From a virus, in the IMG/VR virus record IMGVR_UViG_3300044591_002420, positions 61,004 to 125,003 of that record: a stretch of 64,000 nt of DNA; one strand, given 5' to 3'. Each line of letters opens with the position of its first letter. The stretch's first letter is position 1. Positions 24,232 through 32,128 of this stretch are shown piece after piece. Below the pieces are notes generated by a model. The model was not told where the DNA came from and ran no database searches. It was given only the letters and a program-made list of their open reading frames with translations. The translations under genes were made by a program, and so were the position numbers.

Positions 24232-24846
24232 ATGAAACCTCAATTCTTCTCTGCTCAAATTCCATTTATGGGATTTTATGCTTCCATTCATTCTGATGCT
24301 ATTGATCACGAAGAAGAACAACTGTTCACTTCTGATACAGGAAAATTCTATGATGCACTTTATGATGACTTTTTTCTTCATGTGAATTGGGAACAAGTTT
24401 ATCAGAAGTATGCAACAGTTTATTGCGATGAATTCGCTAAGACTTTTGGTATCACTCTTGATTTTGAAGAGTTAGTTTCTCCGAGAGAATATAACTTCCA
24501 AACCGATCGGATTTTCGCAAAGATCTCAAGGAATGATCTTGCAAAGATTCTTAAAAAAGTTCGCGGGGAGAAACTGAAGAATACAACCAATAAGCTCTTT
24601 TCTTCTCGGTCTGGTTTCGTTTCTTATTATTCCAATAACATCAGAGATTGGGGTAAAATTTCTACTTGGGACCACAATCAAATCTATGCAATTTTAGTTG
24701 CGTTCACTGAATCTTCTTTCTCGGAAGATGAGATCTTGTCTAGTATTTTTGAAAACAATAATGTTGGTGATTGGATTTATGAATCCGCAGATTATAAAGG
24801 TAAACTGGCCATAAAATTTGCCGATATTATGAGGAGAGTTTATTGA
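24232..24846 (+). CDS. Hypothetical protein
   Basis: 204 aa, acidic N-terminal half (DAIDHEEEQLFTSDTGKFYDAL), basic middle (KILKKVRGEKLKNTTNKLF) and acidic C-terminus. No membrane segment and no recognised motif. It is the promoter-proximal gene of an operon ending in two LRV genes. Confidence 0.65.
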   Translation: MKPQFFSAQIPFMGFYASIHSDAIDHEEEQLFTSDTGKFYDALYDDFFLHVNWEQVYQKYATVYCDEFAKTFGITLDFEELVSPREYNFQTDRIFAKISRNDLAKILKKVRGEKLKNTTNKLFSSRSGFVSYYSNNIRDWGKISTWDHNQIYAILVAFTESSFSEDEILSSIFENNNVGDWIYESADYKGKLAIKFADIMRRVY

Positions 24847-25190
24847 TGGTCTACCTAAAAACAACAGAATCAAGAGAATCTGCTGCACGAAATCCAAACA
24901 CACCGCCAAAAACTCTAGAGCAACTAGCGACCGATGATGATTGGAATGTTCGTTGGAACGTAGCAGAAAATCCAAACACACCACCAAAAGCCCTAGAGAT
25001 TCTAGCGAGCGATGAGAATTCTCTTGTTCGTTGGAAGGTAGCAAGAAATCCAAACACCCCACCAAAAGTCTTAGAACAACTAGCGTCTGATGAGGATTGG
25101 ATGGTTCGTTATCGTGTAAAACATAATCCAAACACACCACACTACATCAAAAAGTATCTTAAAATTCAAGAACAACTAGCTAGATTATGA
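24846..25190 (+). CDS. LRV-repeat protein (3 repeats plus cap)
   Basis: 114 aa from ATG 24846 overlapping the previous TGA. Short N-terminus (VYLKTTESRESAA) then three LRV repeats and the cap NPNTPHYIKKYLKIQEQL. Third repeat has VKHNPNTP. ATGA overlap with another small LRV gene. Confidence 0.85.
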   Translation: MVYLKTTESRESAARNPNTPPKTLEQLATDDDWNVRWNVAENPNTPPKALEILASDENSLVRWKVARNPNTPPKVLEQLASDEDWMVRYRVKHNPNTPHYIKKYLKIQEQLARL

Positions 25191-25357
25191 ACAAATATTA
25201 CCTTGCTATAGACCCAAACACTTCAACAGAAATCCTAGAACAACTGGCAACCGATGAGAGTCCTTCCGTTCGCTGTAATGTAGCAGAAAATCCAAACACT
25301 CAACATTACATCAAGAGGTATCTTAAAATTCAAGAACATCTTAGGACACTTCCATAA
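25187..25357 (+). CDS. Minimal LRV protein (1 repeat plus cap, 56 aa)
   Basis: 56 aa: a single LRV repeat (DPNTSTEILEQLATDE) and the cap NPNTQHYIKRYLKIQEHL. It shows the smallest unit in the family, one repeat plus cap. Overlaps the upstream LRV stop by ATGA; its own TAA lies inside a class A dyad. Confidence 0.75.
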   Translation: MNKYYLAIDPNTSTEILEQLATDESPSVRCNVAENPNTQHYIKRYLKIQEHLRTLP

Positions 25358-25401
25358 CTGACCACCAACCCGCATCTGCTCCACAATATTTCTGCTATTA
25401 T
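25344..25401 (+). promoter_or_regulatory. Class A promoter (dyad 25344-25363, -10 TATTAT 25396-25401)
   Basis: GGACAC-N8-CTGACC; 38 nt to TATTAT; ATG 25425 24 nt beyond. Confidence 0.65.
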
Positions 25402-25424
25402 GATAAAGCCAACGGAGATTTTCA

Positions 25425-25562
25425 ATGAATTCTTCTGAACTGATTCAAGGACAAATTGAAGCACTAATGCCATCTTATCTTCGTGCCAAAGAAGATGCGA
25501 TTAAAACAGGTAAAGCCGAAGAAAAAATCGGTTCAGATTCACTTAATTTTTATCTCAATTAA
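25425..25562 (+). CDS. Small hypothetical protein
   Basis: 45 aa, MNSSELIQGQIEALMPSYL then a Lys/Glu-rich stretch. The N-terminus resembles that of the protein at 18417 (MNSSEITTAVSEAL), so it may be a truncated relative. Start agrees with the class A spacing. Confidence 0.55.
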   Translation: MNSSELIQGQIEALMPSYLRAKEDAIKTGKAEEKIGSDSLNFYLN

Positions 25563-25574
25563 ACCAAAATTAAA

Positions 25575-25913
25575 ATGGAAAACTACATTCAAGACAATCA
25601 ATTAGGATTCAATGTACCACGAAAAAGTTGGGTTGAAGGGCCATTCTCTATCCTCGTTAATACAATAAAAGAAAAATTAGGAGAAGAAACACTAGATTTT
25701 TCCAATGACTTCTTTAGTCTTAGAAGTTATCATTGGGGTGATGACGAGGATATATTGGGGGAACCCAATTTTGAAATTCCGAGTGAGAATTTTAAACTAG
25801 ACTGGTACAAATATCCGTTTAGATGTTCCTATTCATCAGAAAAACTTACACCCAAACGTTGGAACGATCTCATCCAAAAATGTATTAAAAGTCTTGGCGA
25901 GGACAATCAGTAA
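25575..25913 (+). CDS. Hypothetical protein
   Basis: 112 aa, acidic, Trp/Tyr/Phe-rich (SYHWGDDEDILGEPNFEIP, LDWYKYPFRCSYSS). Its stop codon lies in the dyad of the next promoter. No family recognised. Confidence 0.6.
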   Translation: MENYIQDNQLGFNVPRKSWVEGPFSILVNTIKEKLGEETLDFSNDFFSLRSYHWGDDEDILGEPNFEIPSENFKLDWYKYPFRCSYSSEKLTPKRWNDLIQKCIKSLGEDNQ

Positions 25914-25957
25914 ACTGGAACAGTAACCCACTGCTGATCCAGACTCTTTGATATATT
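25901..25957 (+). promoter_or_regulatory. Class A promoter (dyad 25901-25920, -10 TATATT 25952-25957)
   Basis: GGACAA-TCAGTAAA-CTGGAA, a diverged dyad, but the 37-nt spacing to TATATT and the 24 nt to ATG 25981 are kept. Confidence 0.6.
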
Positions 25958-25980
25958 ATGATAGTTCGCAATCATTTCTC

Positions 25981-26457
25981 ATGCACATCTTTGAATTCGG
26001 TGTCACCACCTTTATTGGTTGGCGAAATGTTGAAACTGTTTATGTGAAAGCAGCATCTTCATCTGATGCAATAAAATTCATGCGCACTCTGGCAGATGAA
26101 GATGATGAGACGAAACCTTATGCTGATTTCAGGTTTCGTACTTCGGTTCCTGAATGTTGTCTTCCTGTAGATCCAGAAATTTTGGATGCAACAGAATCTC
26201 CATCTTTTGTGCTTGTTATCAGTGAAGAGAAACAAGAATTTGAATGGTTGGAATGGTATTCTGTTCGTATGGACAATAAAATTATTGGTGACATTGGCCG
26301 AAACCAAAATGTCCAAGAAAATTATTACTTTAGCGCATACGAAAGTTCTTATTGTGATCGTGCAAGACTTGATCTGGATTTTAGCGGATCTTTTGATACA
26401 TTGGAAGAAGCCAAAACTAGAGCTTATGAGTATGCGGAATATCTCAATTTTTCGTGA
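25981..26457 (+). CDS. Hypothetical protein
   Basis: 158 aa from ATG 25981 (TTTCTCATG context). An upstream in-frame start at 25948 lies before the -10 hexamer and cannot be in the transcript. HIFEFGVTTFIGWRNVETVYV begins a beta-rich domain; VPECCLPVDPEILDAT and a repeated acidic pattern follow. No family recognised. Confidence 0.65.
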   Translation: MHIFEFGVTTFIGWRNVETVYVKAASSSDAIKFMRTLADEDDETKPYADFRFRTSVPECCLPVDPEILDATESPSFVLVISEEKQEFEWLEWYSVRMDNKIIGDIGRNQNVQENYYFSAYESSYCDRARLDLDFSGSFDTLEEAKTRAYEYAEYLNFS

Positions 26458-26498
26458 TAATCTGCGCCTTATTCCAACACTCAAAAAATTCTAAAATC

Positions 26499-26711
26499 AT
26501 GACACAACTCAATCTCACATCTGGACAAATTCTTGATATTATTGCTTCTCTACGTTGTAGTCGGCAATGGGCACATAAAAATCGTGAACAGTATGGACAC
26601 TTGGCTGTTTATTATGACAACATGATTAAACAATTTGAGGATGTTTATGATAAGTTACAGGAGCTTCCTGGTGAAAAGAGAGAAGCTCATCTGATTCTGG
26701 CGATGAATTAG
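26499..26711 (+). CDS. Hypothetical protein
   Basis: 70 aa from ATG 26499; an overlapping GTG 26454 start would add 15 residues. Helical: TSGQILDIIASLRCSRQWAH, then MIKQFEDVYDKLQELPGEKR. The stop touches the next dyad. No family recognised. Confidence 0.6.
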   Translation: MTQLNLTSGQILDIIASLRCSRQWAHKNREQYGHLAVYYDNMIKQFEDVYDKLQELPGEKREAHLILAMN

Positions 26712-26767
26712 GACGGTTCATAAGGTGGCACAATAACTCAGCGCGACCGGCAAGAAGGCGTTATCTT
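26711..26767 (+). promoter_or_regulatory. Class A promoter (dyad 26711-26730, -10 TATCTT 26762-26767)
   Basis: GGACGG-TTCATAAG-GTGGCA; 37 nt to TATCTT. Drives the GC-rich gene at 26816, with a longer leader (48 nt) holding GGAGG. Confidence 0.6.
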
Positions 26768-26815
26768 ATAAAAGTCAACCGACAACAACCACAACACACC
26801 GGAGGAAACACAATC

Positions 26816-27091
26816 ATGGCTCGTAAATCTGTTACTACCGATTCCAGCGTTCAATCTTTCGCAACCGCCGAAGATCTGAAAGGTTATCTTCAGACTCTGG
26901 AAGATTCCACCACTAAAGCTGCCACGGAATCGGCCCAGAAAATGGAGACTACCGTAACCATCAACGGTAGGCCCGTTCGCTGCACCGTCACTCCGCCCGC
27001 TAAGGCCGGCCGCAAGCCCTACACGCTCTTTTATGTGGGCGATAAGCGTCAGGCCAAAAAGACCATTCCCACTGCTATTCTGGTGGTCTGA
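26816..27091 (+). CDS. Hypothetical protein with atypical GC-rich codon use
   Basis: 91 aa, basic. ARKSVTTDSSVQSFATAEDL, a METTVTINGRPVRCTVTPP strand region and a TLFYVGDKRQAKKTIPTA end. Codon use is markedly richer in G/C third positions (GCC, CGC, CCC, ACC, GGC) than its neighbours, and it has a strong GGAGG and its own perfect terminator. This fits a highly expressed gene adapted to host tRNAs or a recent acquisition. No family recognised. Confidence 0.7.
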   Translation: MARKSVTTDSSVQSFATAEDLKGYLQTLEDSTTKAATESAQKMETTVTINGRPVRCTVTPPAKAGRKPYTLFYVGDKRQAKKTIPTAILVV

Positions 27092-27110
27092 ACGGCGAAG
27101 TGGCACAGTC

Positions 27111-27146
27111 AATATCGGGGAGAAAACAAGACTCCCCGATATTTTT
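27111..27146 (+). terminator. Strong intrinsic terminator
   Basis: AATATCGGGGAG / CTCCCCGATATT, a 12-bp perfect stem with a 9-nt loop and a T-run. Stops transcription after the gene at 26816. Confidence 0.9.
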
Positions 27147-27168
27147 CATTCATCTAAAAATTCCCAAA

Positions 27169-27372
27169 ATGTCTGAAAAAGAAGCAGCAACACGTGCCGA
27201 TAGTCTTGCTAAAATTCCATTGCCGAAGATTAATAACACCACTAGACCCGATCTAAGTCGGTCATTTAATCATCAAAATACCGCTCCAGATTCTTCAAAA
27301 GAAAGATCTCGCCGATGGAATAATAAGAAACCTTTGTATGAATTTTTTAACACGCTCAGACAAGTTCCATGA
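27169..27372 (+). CDS. Hypothetical protein
   Basis: 67 aa from ATG 27169; upstream in-frame codons fall inside the terminator. Charged, disordered-looking (KIPLPKINNTTRPDLSRSF). Coupled by ATGA to the next gene. No family recognised. Confidence 0.5.
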   Translation: MSEKEAATRADSLAKIPLPKINNTTRPDLSRSFNHQNTAPDSSKERSRRWNNKKPLYEFFNTLRQVP

Positions 27373-27524
27373 AAATCCTAATCTATTTGATGGTCGCGCT
27401 AGGTGTTTATGCTGGTTTCGTTGATGCTGGCGCCAAACAAGATGTATCTCTCAACAACGCAATATTTTGGCCAGTATCACTTCCTTATATGATAACCAAG
27501 GACTATCTACAACACAACAAATGA
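27369..27524 (+). CDS. Small secreted or membrane protein
   Basis: 51 aa; hydrophobic N-terminus (ILIYLMVALGVYAGFVDAGA) resembling a signal peptide or single TM helix, then a polar tail with FWPVSLPYMI. Coupled to the upstream gene. Function unknown. Confidence 0.55.
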   Translation: MKILIYLMVALGVYAGFVDAGAKQDVSLNNAIFWPVSLPYMITKDYLQHNK

Positions 27525-27533
27525 GGAAAACCC

Positions 27534-27875
27534 ATGCTTTTTTCTAATGATGCTTTTAGTGGAGAAGGAGAATATAGTGGAACATTTCTTCATCATTTTC
27601 TGATTGAATGTGCAGCAAAACATGGCGAAACAAATCCAGGTTTTATTGAACGAATCGCGGAAAAAGAACAAACTGATGTCACATTGACTATTGATGGAGA
27701 AGAAGTTGATATAAGCGAAACTCTTCAATTTTTCTGGTCACAAATGGATAACATGATTAAAGAGCGAGCATGCAAACTAATGCGCGACAAATTTGTTGAT
27801 ATTAGTGATAATTTACAGATTATTGAAAATGAAGTTCTTCATAAGATGAAGGATGAACTCGGGTTTGATTATTAA
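27534..27875 (+). CDS. Hypothetical protein
   Basis: 113 aa, acidic; GAGG before the ATG. LFSNDAFSGEGEYSGTFLHHF, then VTLTIDGEEVDISETL and a helical C-terminus. Followed directly by an LRV gene (TAATG). No family recognised. Confidence 0.65.
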   Translation: MLFSNDAFSGEGEYSGTFLHHFLIECAAKHGETNPGFIERIAEKEQTDVTLTIDGEEVDISETLQFFWSQMDNMIKERACKLMRDKFVDISDNLQIIENEVLHKMKDELGFDY

Positions 27876-28243
27876 TGATTATGTCAAAGAATGAAGATAT
27901 TACGAAGCTAACACTTAATGAAAAATGTAATCAAGCTAGAGATCCAAACACTCCACCAAAAACTCTAGTACAACTAGCTACCGATGAGGAATGGTATGTT
28001 CGTTATTGGGTAGCACTAAACCCAAACACTCCACTAAAAGTTCTAGAACATCTAGCAGCCGATGAAAATTATTGGGTTCGTGATGAAGTAGCAAATAATC
28101 TAAACACACCAATAAAAACACTAGAACAACTAGCGAGCGATGAGTATATTAGTGTTCGTCTTGAAGTGGCAAGAAATCCAAACACACCACACTACATCAA
28201 GAAGTTCATTACCATTCAAGAACAGCTTAGGTCACTTCCATAA
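27875..28243 (+). CDS. LRV-repeat protein (3 repeats plus cap)
   Basis: 122 aa; ATG 27875 shares a base with the previous TAA, ATG 27881 is an alternative. After NEDITKLTLNEKCNQARD come three LRV repeats and the cap NPNTPHYIKKFITIQEQL. The N-terminal QARDPN junction is also found in the gene at 13-552. The stop lies inside a class A dyad. Confidence 0.85.
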   Translation: MIMSKNEDITKLTLNEKCNQARDPNTPPKTLVQLATDEEWYVRYWVALNPNTPLKVLEHLAADENYWVRDEVANNLNTPIKTLEQLASDEYISVRLEVARNPNTPHYIKKFITIQEQLRSLP

Positions 28244-28287
28244 CTGTCACAATAACCACCAATAACACCATAGAAATCTGCTAGTAT
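28230..28287 (+). promoter_or_regulatory. Class A promoter (dyad 28230-28249, -10 TAGTAT 28282-28287)
   Basis: GGTCAC-N8-CTGTCA over the previous stop; 38 nt to TAGTAT; ATG 28310 23 nt beyond. Confidence 0.7.
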
Positions 28288-28309
28288 TCAACTACAAACC
28301 GATCTTCTC

Positions 28310-28573
28310 ATGTCAACACGAATTATTACCCACTACAATCCACCACCACATCGCCGTTCTTTTGGTGGATTTATTCGCTTTCTTCGTAGCGTTATTAATA
28401 TTTTGTTGTTGTTAATTGGCTTTATCATCGCATTTTATCTCGCAGTCGCTATTTTGTCATTTTTTGTGGTTTCAATAATTAAAGGAAATGTTATTGGAAT
28501 TATTGGCAGTATTGTAATCGCACTCATCGTAATCATCGTCACTTATCTAGTGGAAGCATATAAAAACTACTAA
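28310..28573 (+). CDS. Membrane protein (two segments)
   Basis: 87 aa. A basic N-terminus (HYNPPPHRRSFGGFIRFLRS) and two hydrophobic segments (~29-53 INILLLLIGFIIAFYLAVAIL and ~62-82). Start context TTCTCATG. Function unknown. Confidence 0.65.
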   Translation: MSTRIITHYNPPPHRRSFGGFIRFLRSVINILLLLIGFIIAFYLAVAILSFFVVSIIKGNVIGIIGSIVIALIVIIVTYLVEAYKNY

Positions 28574-28576
28574 TTT

Positions 28577-28681
28577 ATGATAAGTCTAGTAATTTATGTC
28601 ATTTCGTTTCTTCTACTGACCCTCTTATATTGTGCAGGATCATTAATGATTTTTTTGATTATTGAAATCCTAAATGAATGA
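28577..28681 (+). CDS. Micro membrane protein (34 aa)
   Basis: 34 codons that are almost wholly hydrophobic (SLVIYVISFLLLTLLYC), 3 nt after the previous stop. Probably a single-span peptide. Stop precedes a class A dyad. Confidence 0.45.
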   Translation: MISLVIYVISFLLLTLLYCAGSLMIFLIIEILNE

Positions 28682-28683
28682 TG

Positions 28684-28740
28684 TGTCAGTTGAGCTAGTG
28701 TCCACTCCGACAGTGGTTATTCTGTTGAAGGAGTTATACT
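28684..28740 (+). promoter_or_regulatory. Class A promoter (dyad 28684-28703, -10 TATACT 28735-28740)
   Basis: TGTCAG-N8-GTGTCC; 37 nt to TATACT; ATG 28771 is 31 nt beyond, in CTCATG context. Confidence 0.7.
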
Positions 28741-28770
28741 TAAAAAGTCTTCAAATCTTCAGTGAAACTC

Positions 28771-28977
28771 ATGTTTGGCAACACGCTCATAATCTACATG
28801 AAAAGTGGCAACAAAATTGTGTTGCCCTTTATTTCCGAATATGCCTTTAGAGCAGATGGTGAATCTATCACTTATATTAAAATCACGAGAATTTGGTGGC
28901 TTGAATGGTTGTCACGTCAAAAGTTAATCGTTGAAACAATCAATCTGTCTCAGATTGAAGCGGTCTGTGTAAAATAA
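28771..28977 (+). CDS. Hypothetical protein
   Basis: 68 aa from ATG 28771 (in-frame GTG 28762 possible). Beta-rich: NTLIIYMKSGNKIVLPFISEYAF and a SQIEAVCVK end, with a WWLEWL helix. No family recognised. Confidence 0.6.
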   Translation: MFGNTLIIYMKSGNKIVLPFISEYAFRADGESITYIKITRIWWLEWLSRQKLIVETINLSQIEAVCVK

Positions 28978-29018
28978 TAATTATCAAACTGATTAAACAC
29001 TCCACCCCTTTACCATCC

Positions 29019-29864
29019 ATGAAACTTCAAGAAATCATTGCCCATCTGAACACCAAAGAAGAACCCTATTCCGGTGAAGATCTTCAAAGGAAACTTGGTC
29101 ACCAAAATCCAGTGGATCTTTCAATCCATGGATTCTCTTTACGTGTGATCCAGAAATATAGCACATCCGTAAGAGCTGCTTATCATCTCATTTACCATAA
29201 TGGTGTTCCAATTTGTATTGCTCATTTTTATCAATCATTTCAATATTTATTGGCTGAATACTGTTGGATCAGTGAAGAAATCTATTGGAATATCCTGAAA
29301 ATTATTAAAAATATTCACTCTCAAGATATTCGTCTTATTGTTCAAAATGAAGAATGGGATCCCGTTGATATTGAACTGAAACCAATTAGTGAAATTATTC
29401 TGTCCGAAAAACAGAAACTTGAACTGGCAAAAAATCCAGATACTTCTTCTGGATTGTTGGAGTTTCTTGCATCCGATGAGAATGAAGAGGTTCGTCGTCG
29501 TGTAGCAGAAAATATAAACACTCCACCAGAAATTCTTGAACAACTAGCGACCGATAAGGATCCTTATGTTCGTTGGTTTGTAGCACGAAATCCAAACACA
29601 CAATCAGAAGCCTTAGAACTTCTAGCAATCAATAATGATTTTGGTGAGTATCATTGGGGAATTCACTGTGGAGTGGCAAATAATCCAAACACTCCATTAA
29701 AAACTTTAGAACTTTTTGTGACCCATAATAATGGCGCAGTTCGTTATTGTGTGGCAGGAAATCCAAACACACCAACAAAAATTCTAGAAGTGTTGGTTAA
29801 TGATGAGTTTCCTAATGTTCGGGAACGAGCGGCAGAAAATCTTAAATCAAGGACGGTTGCTTAA
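29019..29864 (+). CDS. Two-part protein with C-terminal LRV solenoid
   Basis: 281 aa. Residues 1-135 form a unique domain (KLQEIIAHLNTKEEPYSGED, VIQKYSTSVRAAYHLIYHNG). Residues ~140-281 are five LRV repeats, from NPDTSSGLLEFLASD to NPNTPTKILEVLVND, without the cap. One repeat carries an insertion (INNDFGEYHWGIHCG). Shows LRV DNA fused to a different N-terminal domain, consistent with the repeats acting as a portable interaction module. Confidence 0.75.
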   Translation: MKLQEIIAHLNTKEEPYSGEDLQRKLGHQNPVDLSIHGFSLRVIQKYSTSVRAAYHLIYHNGVPICIAHFYQSFQYLLAEYCWISEEIYWNILKIIKNIHSQDIRLIVQNEEWDPVDIELKPISEIILSEKQKLELAKNPDTSSGLLEFLASDENEEVRRRVAENINTPPEILEQLATDKDPYVRWFVARNPNTQSEALELLAINNDFGEYHWGIHCGVANNPNTPLKTLELFVTHNNGAVRYCVAGNPNTPTKILEVLVNDEFPNVRERAAENLKSRTVA

Positions 29865-29907
29865 CTGTCCACTGATGCCACCAGTGACTCGGTAACCATC
29901 TTATATT
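29851..29907 (+). promoter_or_regulatory. Class A promoter (dyad 29851-29870, -10 TATATT 29902-29907)
   Basis: GGACGG-TTGCTTAA-CTGTCC across the upstream stop; 37 nt to TATATT; ATG 29932 25 nt beyond (TTTCTCATG). Confidence 0.75.
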
Positions 29908-29931
29908 GATTCTGTTCCCAGAGAATTTCTC

Positions 29932-30306
29932 ATGTCACTCACACCAGAAGAGATGGAAACGTTGGATCTTCGTTCGCCACGATGGCTTGAAGATCCTATT
30001 TCTTTCGTTGATAAGTATCATACGGATAATGAGATTGTTGATCTCTTGATGAGTGATAGAGGAGTTCTTAAGAATTTTCTTTCTACACTCGGTTGTAGTC
30101 TGTCTAATCGTCAAGTAAGAGAAAGTGCTAATTCCGCTACAAGATGGATTAATGATCTCAACTCTTGTGAAGAGAAAGAAGGACTTACCGATGATATGAA
30201 ACTATGGAGAATGGGCCACAAGGCTATGCTGGCATGGTTGCATTCTCATAGAGCCAAGCGATCAACTTATAGCACAACAAATCCGAATCAATATCGCAGA
30301 CAATAA
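29932..30306 (+). CDS. Hypothetical protein
   Basis: 124 aa, helical and charged (TPEEMETLDLRSPRWLEDPI, GCSLSNRQVRESANSATRWI), with a basic tail (HSHRAKRSTYSTTNPNQYRR). Shares the MSL(T/S)PE start with the gene at 31807. No family recognised. Confidence 0.65.
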   Translation: MSLTPEEMETLDLRSPRWLEDPISFVDKYHTDNEIVDLLMSDRGVLKNFLSTLGCSLSNRQVRESANSATRWINDLNSCEEKEGLTDDMKLWRMGHKAMLAWLHSHRAKRSTYSTTNPNQYRRQ

Positions 30307-30339
30307 TAACATCAATTTCATTCATTTTTCAACAAAATC

Positions 30340-30666
30340 ATGATCTTCACACAAGAGGATGTTTTCAAACTCACTAATCTTCTTAATGAAAAATTGGGAG
30401 ACTTTGGGTATTTTAAAGTTTCCTACACTGCTCTAGGTGGTGCAGATCGGGCATCACTGTTTGTTCATTCTTCAAGACAAAAACAAAAAGAATGGCTCTA
30501 TGGCATTTATCATAACAGTGATTATGCGATCTTTTGTCTGGATTATCTTGGTAAAATGGAGATCATCAGCAGACATCATCAGATGCCAAAGATGCGCAAA
30601 TGTAACATCAAATCTCTTGAAGATGCCGCCGATAGAATTGCCAAATATCTTCTTAGTGTCTCATAA
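30340..30666 (+). CDS. Hypothetical protein
   Basis: 108 aa, mixed alpha/beta (FGYFKVSYTALGGADRASLF) with a basic C-terminal half. Start context AAAATCATG without Shine-Dalgarno. No family recognised. Confidence 0.65.
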   Translation: MIFTQEDVFKLTNLLNEKLGDFGYFKVSYTALGGADRASLFVHSSRQKQKEWLYGIYHNSDYAIFCLDYLGKMEIISRHHQMPKMRKCNIKSLEDAADRIAKYLLSVS

Positions 30667-30673
30667 TAACATC

Positions 30674-30904
30674 ATGTATCTTTATACAGTTGAAATTCAT
30701 TTCCGATATAACGACGAGATTATACAACTTGTTTGTATTAACGATGCTTTGTCTTATCTTATATACACCTTTGATAAATCAGAAGATATTCTTGAATATA
30801 CAATTAGTTGTGGCGCAAATACGTTATTGACCAAAGAATTTTTTAGTTTTCCTTGCGACAAACTTGTAACAGAATTTCATTTTGAAGATCCTTATGCAGT
30901 GTGA
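30674..30904 (+). CDS. Hypothetical protein
   Basis: 76 aa from ATG 30674 (YLYTVEIHFRYNDEIIQLVC). Beta-rich and acidic. Longer in-frame starts would run through the previous gene. The stop lies at the next dyad. Confidence 0.6.
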   Translation: MYLYTVEIHFRYNDEIIQLVCINDALSYLIYTFDKSEDILEYTISCGANTLLTKEFFSFPCDKLVTEFHFEDPYAV

Positions 30905-30959
30905 CACTTAAACAACTGACACATAACCACTACCATTCCGTCAGAAGAACGGTTATTGT
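30902..30959 (+). promoter_or_regulatory. Class A promoter (dyad 30902-30921, -10 TATTGT 30954-30959)
   Basis: TGACAC-N8-CTGACA including the previous TGA; 38 nt to TATTGT; ATG 30984 25 nt beyond. Confidence 0.7.
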
Positions 30960-30983
30960 TCATTTATTCCCGACTTTCACACC

Positions 30984-31619
30984 ATGAAGTATCGGCTCCA
31001 AATTAAAGAACATGAAGAATATGGTAATCTCGGTGCAATCATTTTAGGGCCACGATCACGTTCTTATCATGATCCATTTTCGGGTCTGACAATAGCTCAT
31101 GATATTTTGGAGCATCCGACTAAAATTCATCCAGATCCCTTTATTGATGAATTGTTGGCGCTTGGTGGAATAATTGCTGGACGGCGTTGGAATACTTATA
31201 CCGTGAACCAAGAATCATTAAAAGGTGTTCTTCGTGATTTGATGGAACAAACACCCGTAGCTTTTATGATGAATAGTTCTTTTTCTAATAACAAAACTCT
31301 TAAGAATCAAGATCAGTTTGAGGAAATTCGGACTATTGTAGCGAATGCTGGAACAGAATTGTATAGAGATCATTATTCAGATGAAATTTGTCCCGTTTTT
31401 AATGAGCCTCTTATCGTTTCCTGGATCTGCGAAGGTTATTCAAGATTCAAGAAAAGATTTAGGCGTTACGATCTTTATGACATTTCAAATCACATGTTTG
31501 ACTCAATAAAATACAAGGTAGATCGGTGGATTGAACAAGCCGAGATAGGAGATACTGCCGATTTATATGTGAATTTTAATCGTTGTGGTGTATATTTGAT
31601 TCCATCTCATCAAAGGTAA
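30984..31619 (+). CDS. Hypothetical protein
   Basis: 211 aa, soluble alpha/beta protein: LQIKEHEEYGNLGAIILGPR, EILCP-free middle, a basic stretch YSRFKKRFRRYDLYD and a beta-strand end. No motif recognised. Confidence 0.65.
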   Translation: MKYRLQIKEHEEYGNLGAIILGPRSRSYHDPFSGLTIAHDILEHPTKIHPDPFIDELLALGGIIAGRRWNTYTVNQESLKGVLRDLMEQTPVAFMMNSSFSNNKTLKNQDQFEEIRTIVANAGTELYRDHYSDEICPVFNEPLIVSWICEGYSRFKKRFRRYDLYDISNHMFDSIKYKVDRWIEQAEIGDTADLYVNFNRCGVYLIPSHQR

Positions 31620-31626
31620 CCAAATC

Positions 31627-31722
31627 ATGACCCATAAGGATCCTTGGAATAGGAGAAAGGTGAAAATGCACCCTAATTATAAGACTTCTCGTTGGAATTT
31701 TTTCAAATTTCTGTTCGGGTGA
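31627..31722 (+). CDS. Micro-ORF (31 aa)
   Basis: 31 codons, strongly basic and aromatic (KDPWNRRKVKMHPNYKTSRW, then FFKFLFG). Starts 7 nt after the previous stop. A class A dyad begins 2 nt after its TGA, which supports a real gene end there. Confidence 0.5.
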   Translation: MTHKDPWNRRKVKMHPNYKTSRWNFFKFLFG

Positions 31723-31724
31723 AT

Positions 31725-31782
31725 GGACGGTTCAAGAAGTGGCACAGTCCGAACGTTGCTGACCCATAAGAGTTGCTATATT
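31725..31782 (+). promoter_or_regulatory. Class A promoter (dyad 31725-31744, -10 TATATT 31777-31782)
   Basis: GGACGG-TTCAAGAA-GTGGCA; 38 nt to TATATT; ATG 31807 25 nt beyond. Confidence 0.7.
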
Positions 31783-31806
31783 GATTCTGTTCCCAAAGGA
31801 GATTCC

Positions 31807-32091
31807 ATGTCACTCTCACCAGAATGGACTAATGTTCTTGAGGCTCATTGCAAAAGAGTTGTAAACGAAATGAGTATTGATGAACTGAAGGCTTATGCCC
31901 GACAAATGATGTGTTCTTCGCTTTTTGGTGGTGGTCGTGATTTTCTGGATACTCGGGAAGATCTTGTAGAAGATATTGTAGAACATTGTTATGCACAGGA
32001 AGAAAATGGTGTTTTGGTAGCTAGAAAATTTATTATCGGTTGTGGTGTTTCTGAAGTAGATGCCGATTATGCCTTGATTGATTATAATTAA
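31807..32091 (+). CDS. Hypothetical protein
   Basis: 94 aa from ATG 31807, with AAAGGAG upstream; the earlier ATG 31723 is before the promoter. Acidic, helical (SIDELKAYARQMMCSSLFGG, REDLVEDIVEHCYAQEENG). No family recognised. Confidence 0.65.
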   Translation: MSLSPEWTNVLEAHCKRVVNEMSIDELKAYARQMMCSSLFGGGRDFLDTREDLVEDIVEHCYAQEENGVLVARKFIIGCGVSEVDADYALIDYN

Positions 32092-32128
32092 TCTTACATC
32101 ACTAATTCCTTTCTTTTTCTTTACCAAC

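Noticed and set aside
27091-27110. GAACGGCGAAGTGGCACAG resembling a class A dyad
   Set aside because: The spacer is only 4 nt and no -10 is at 37-38 nt; the terminator follows directly.
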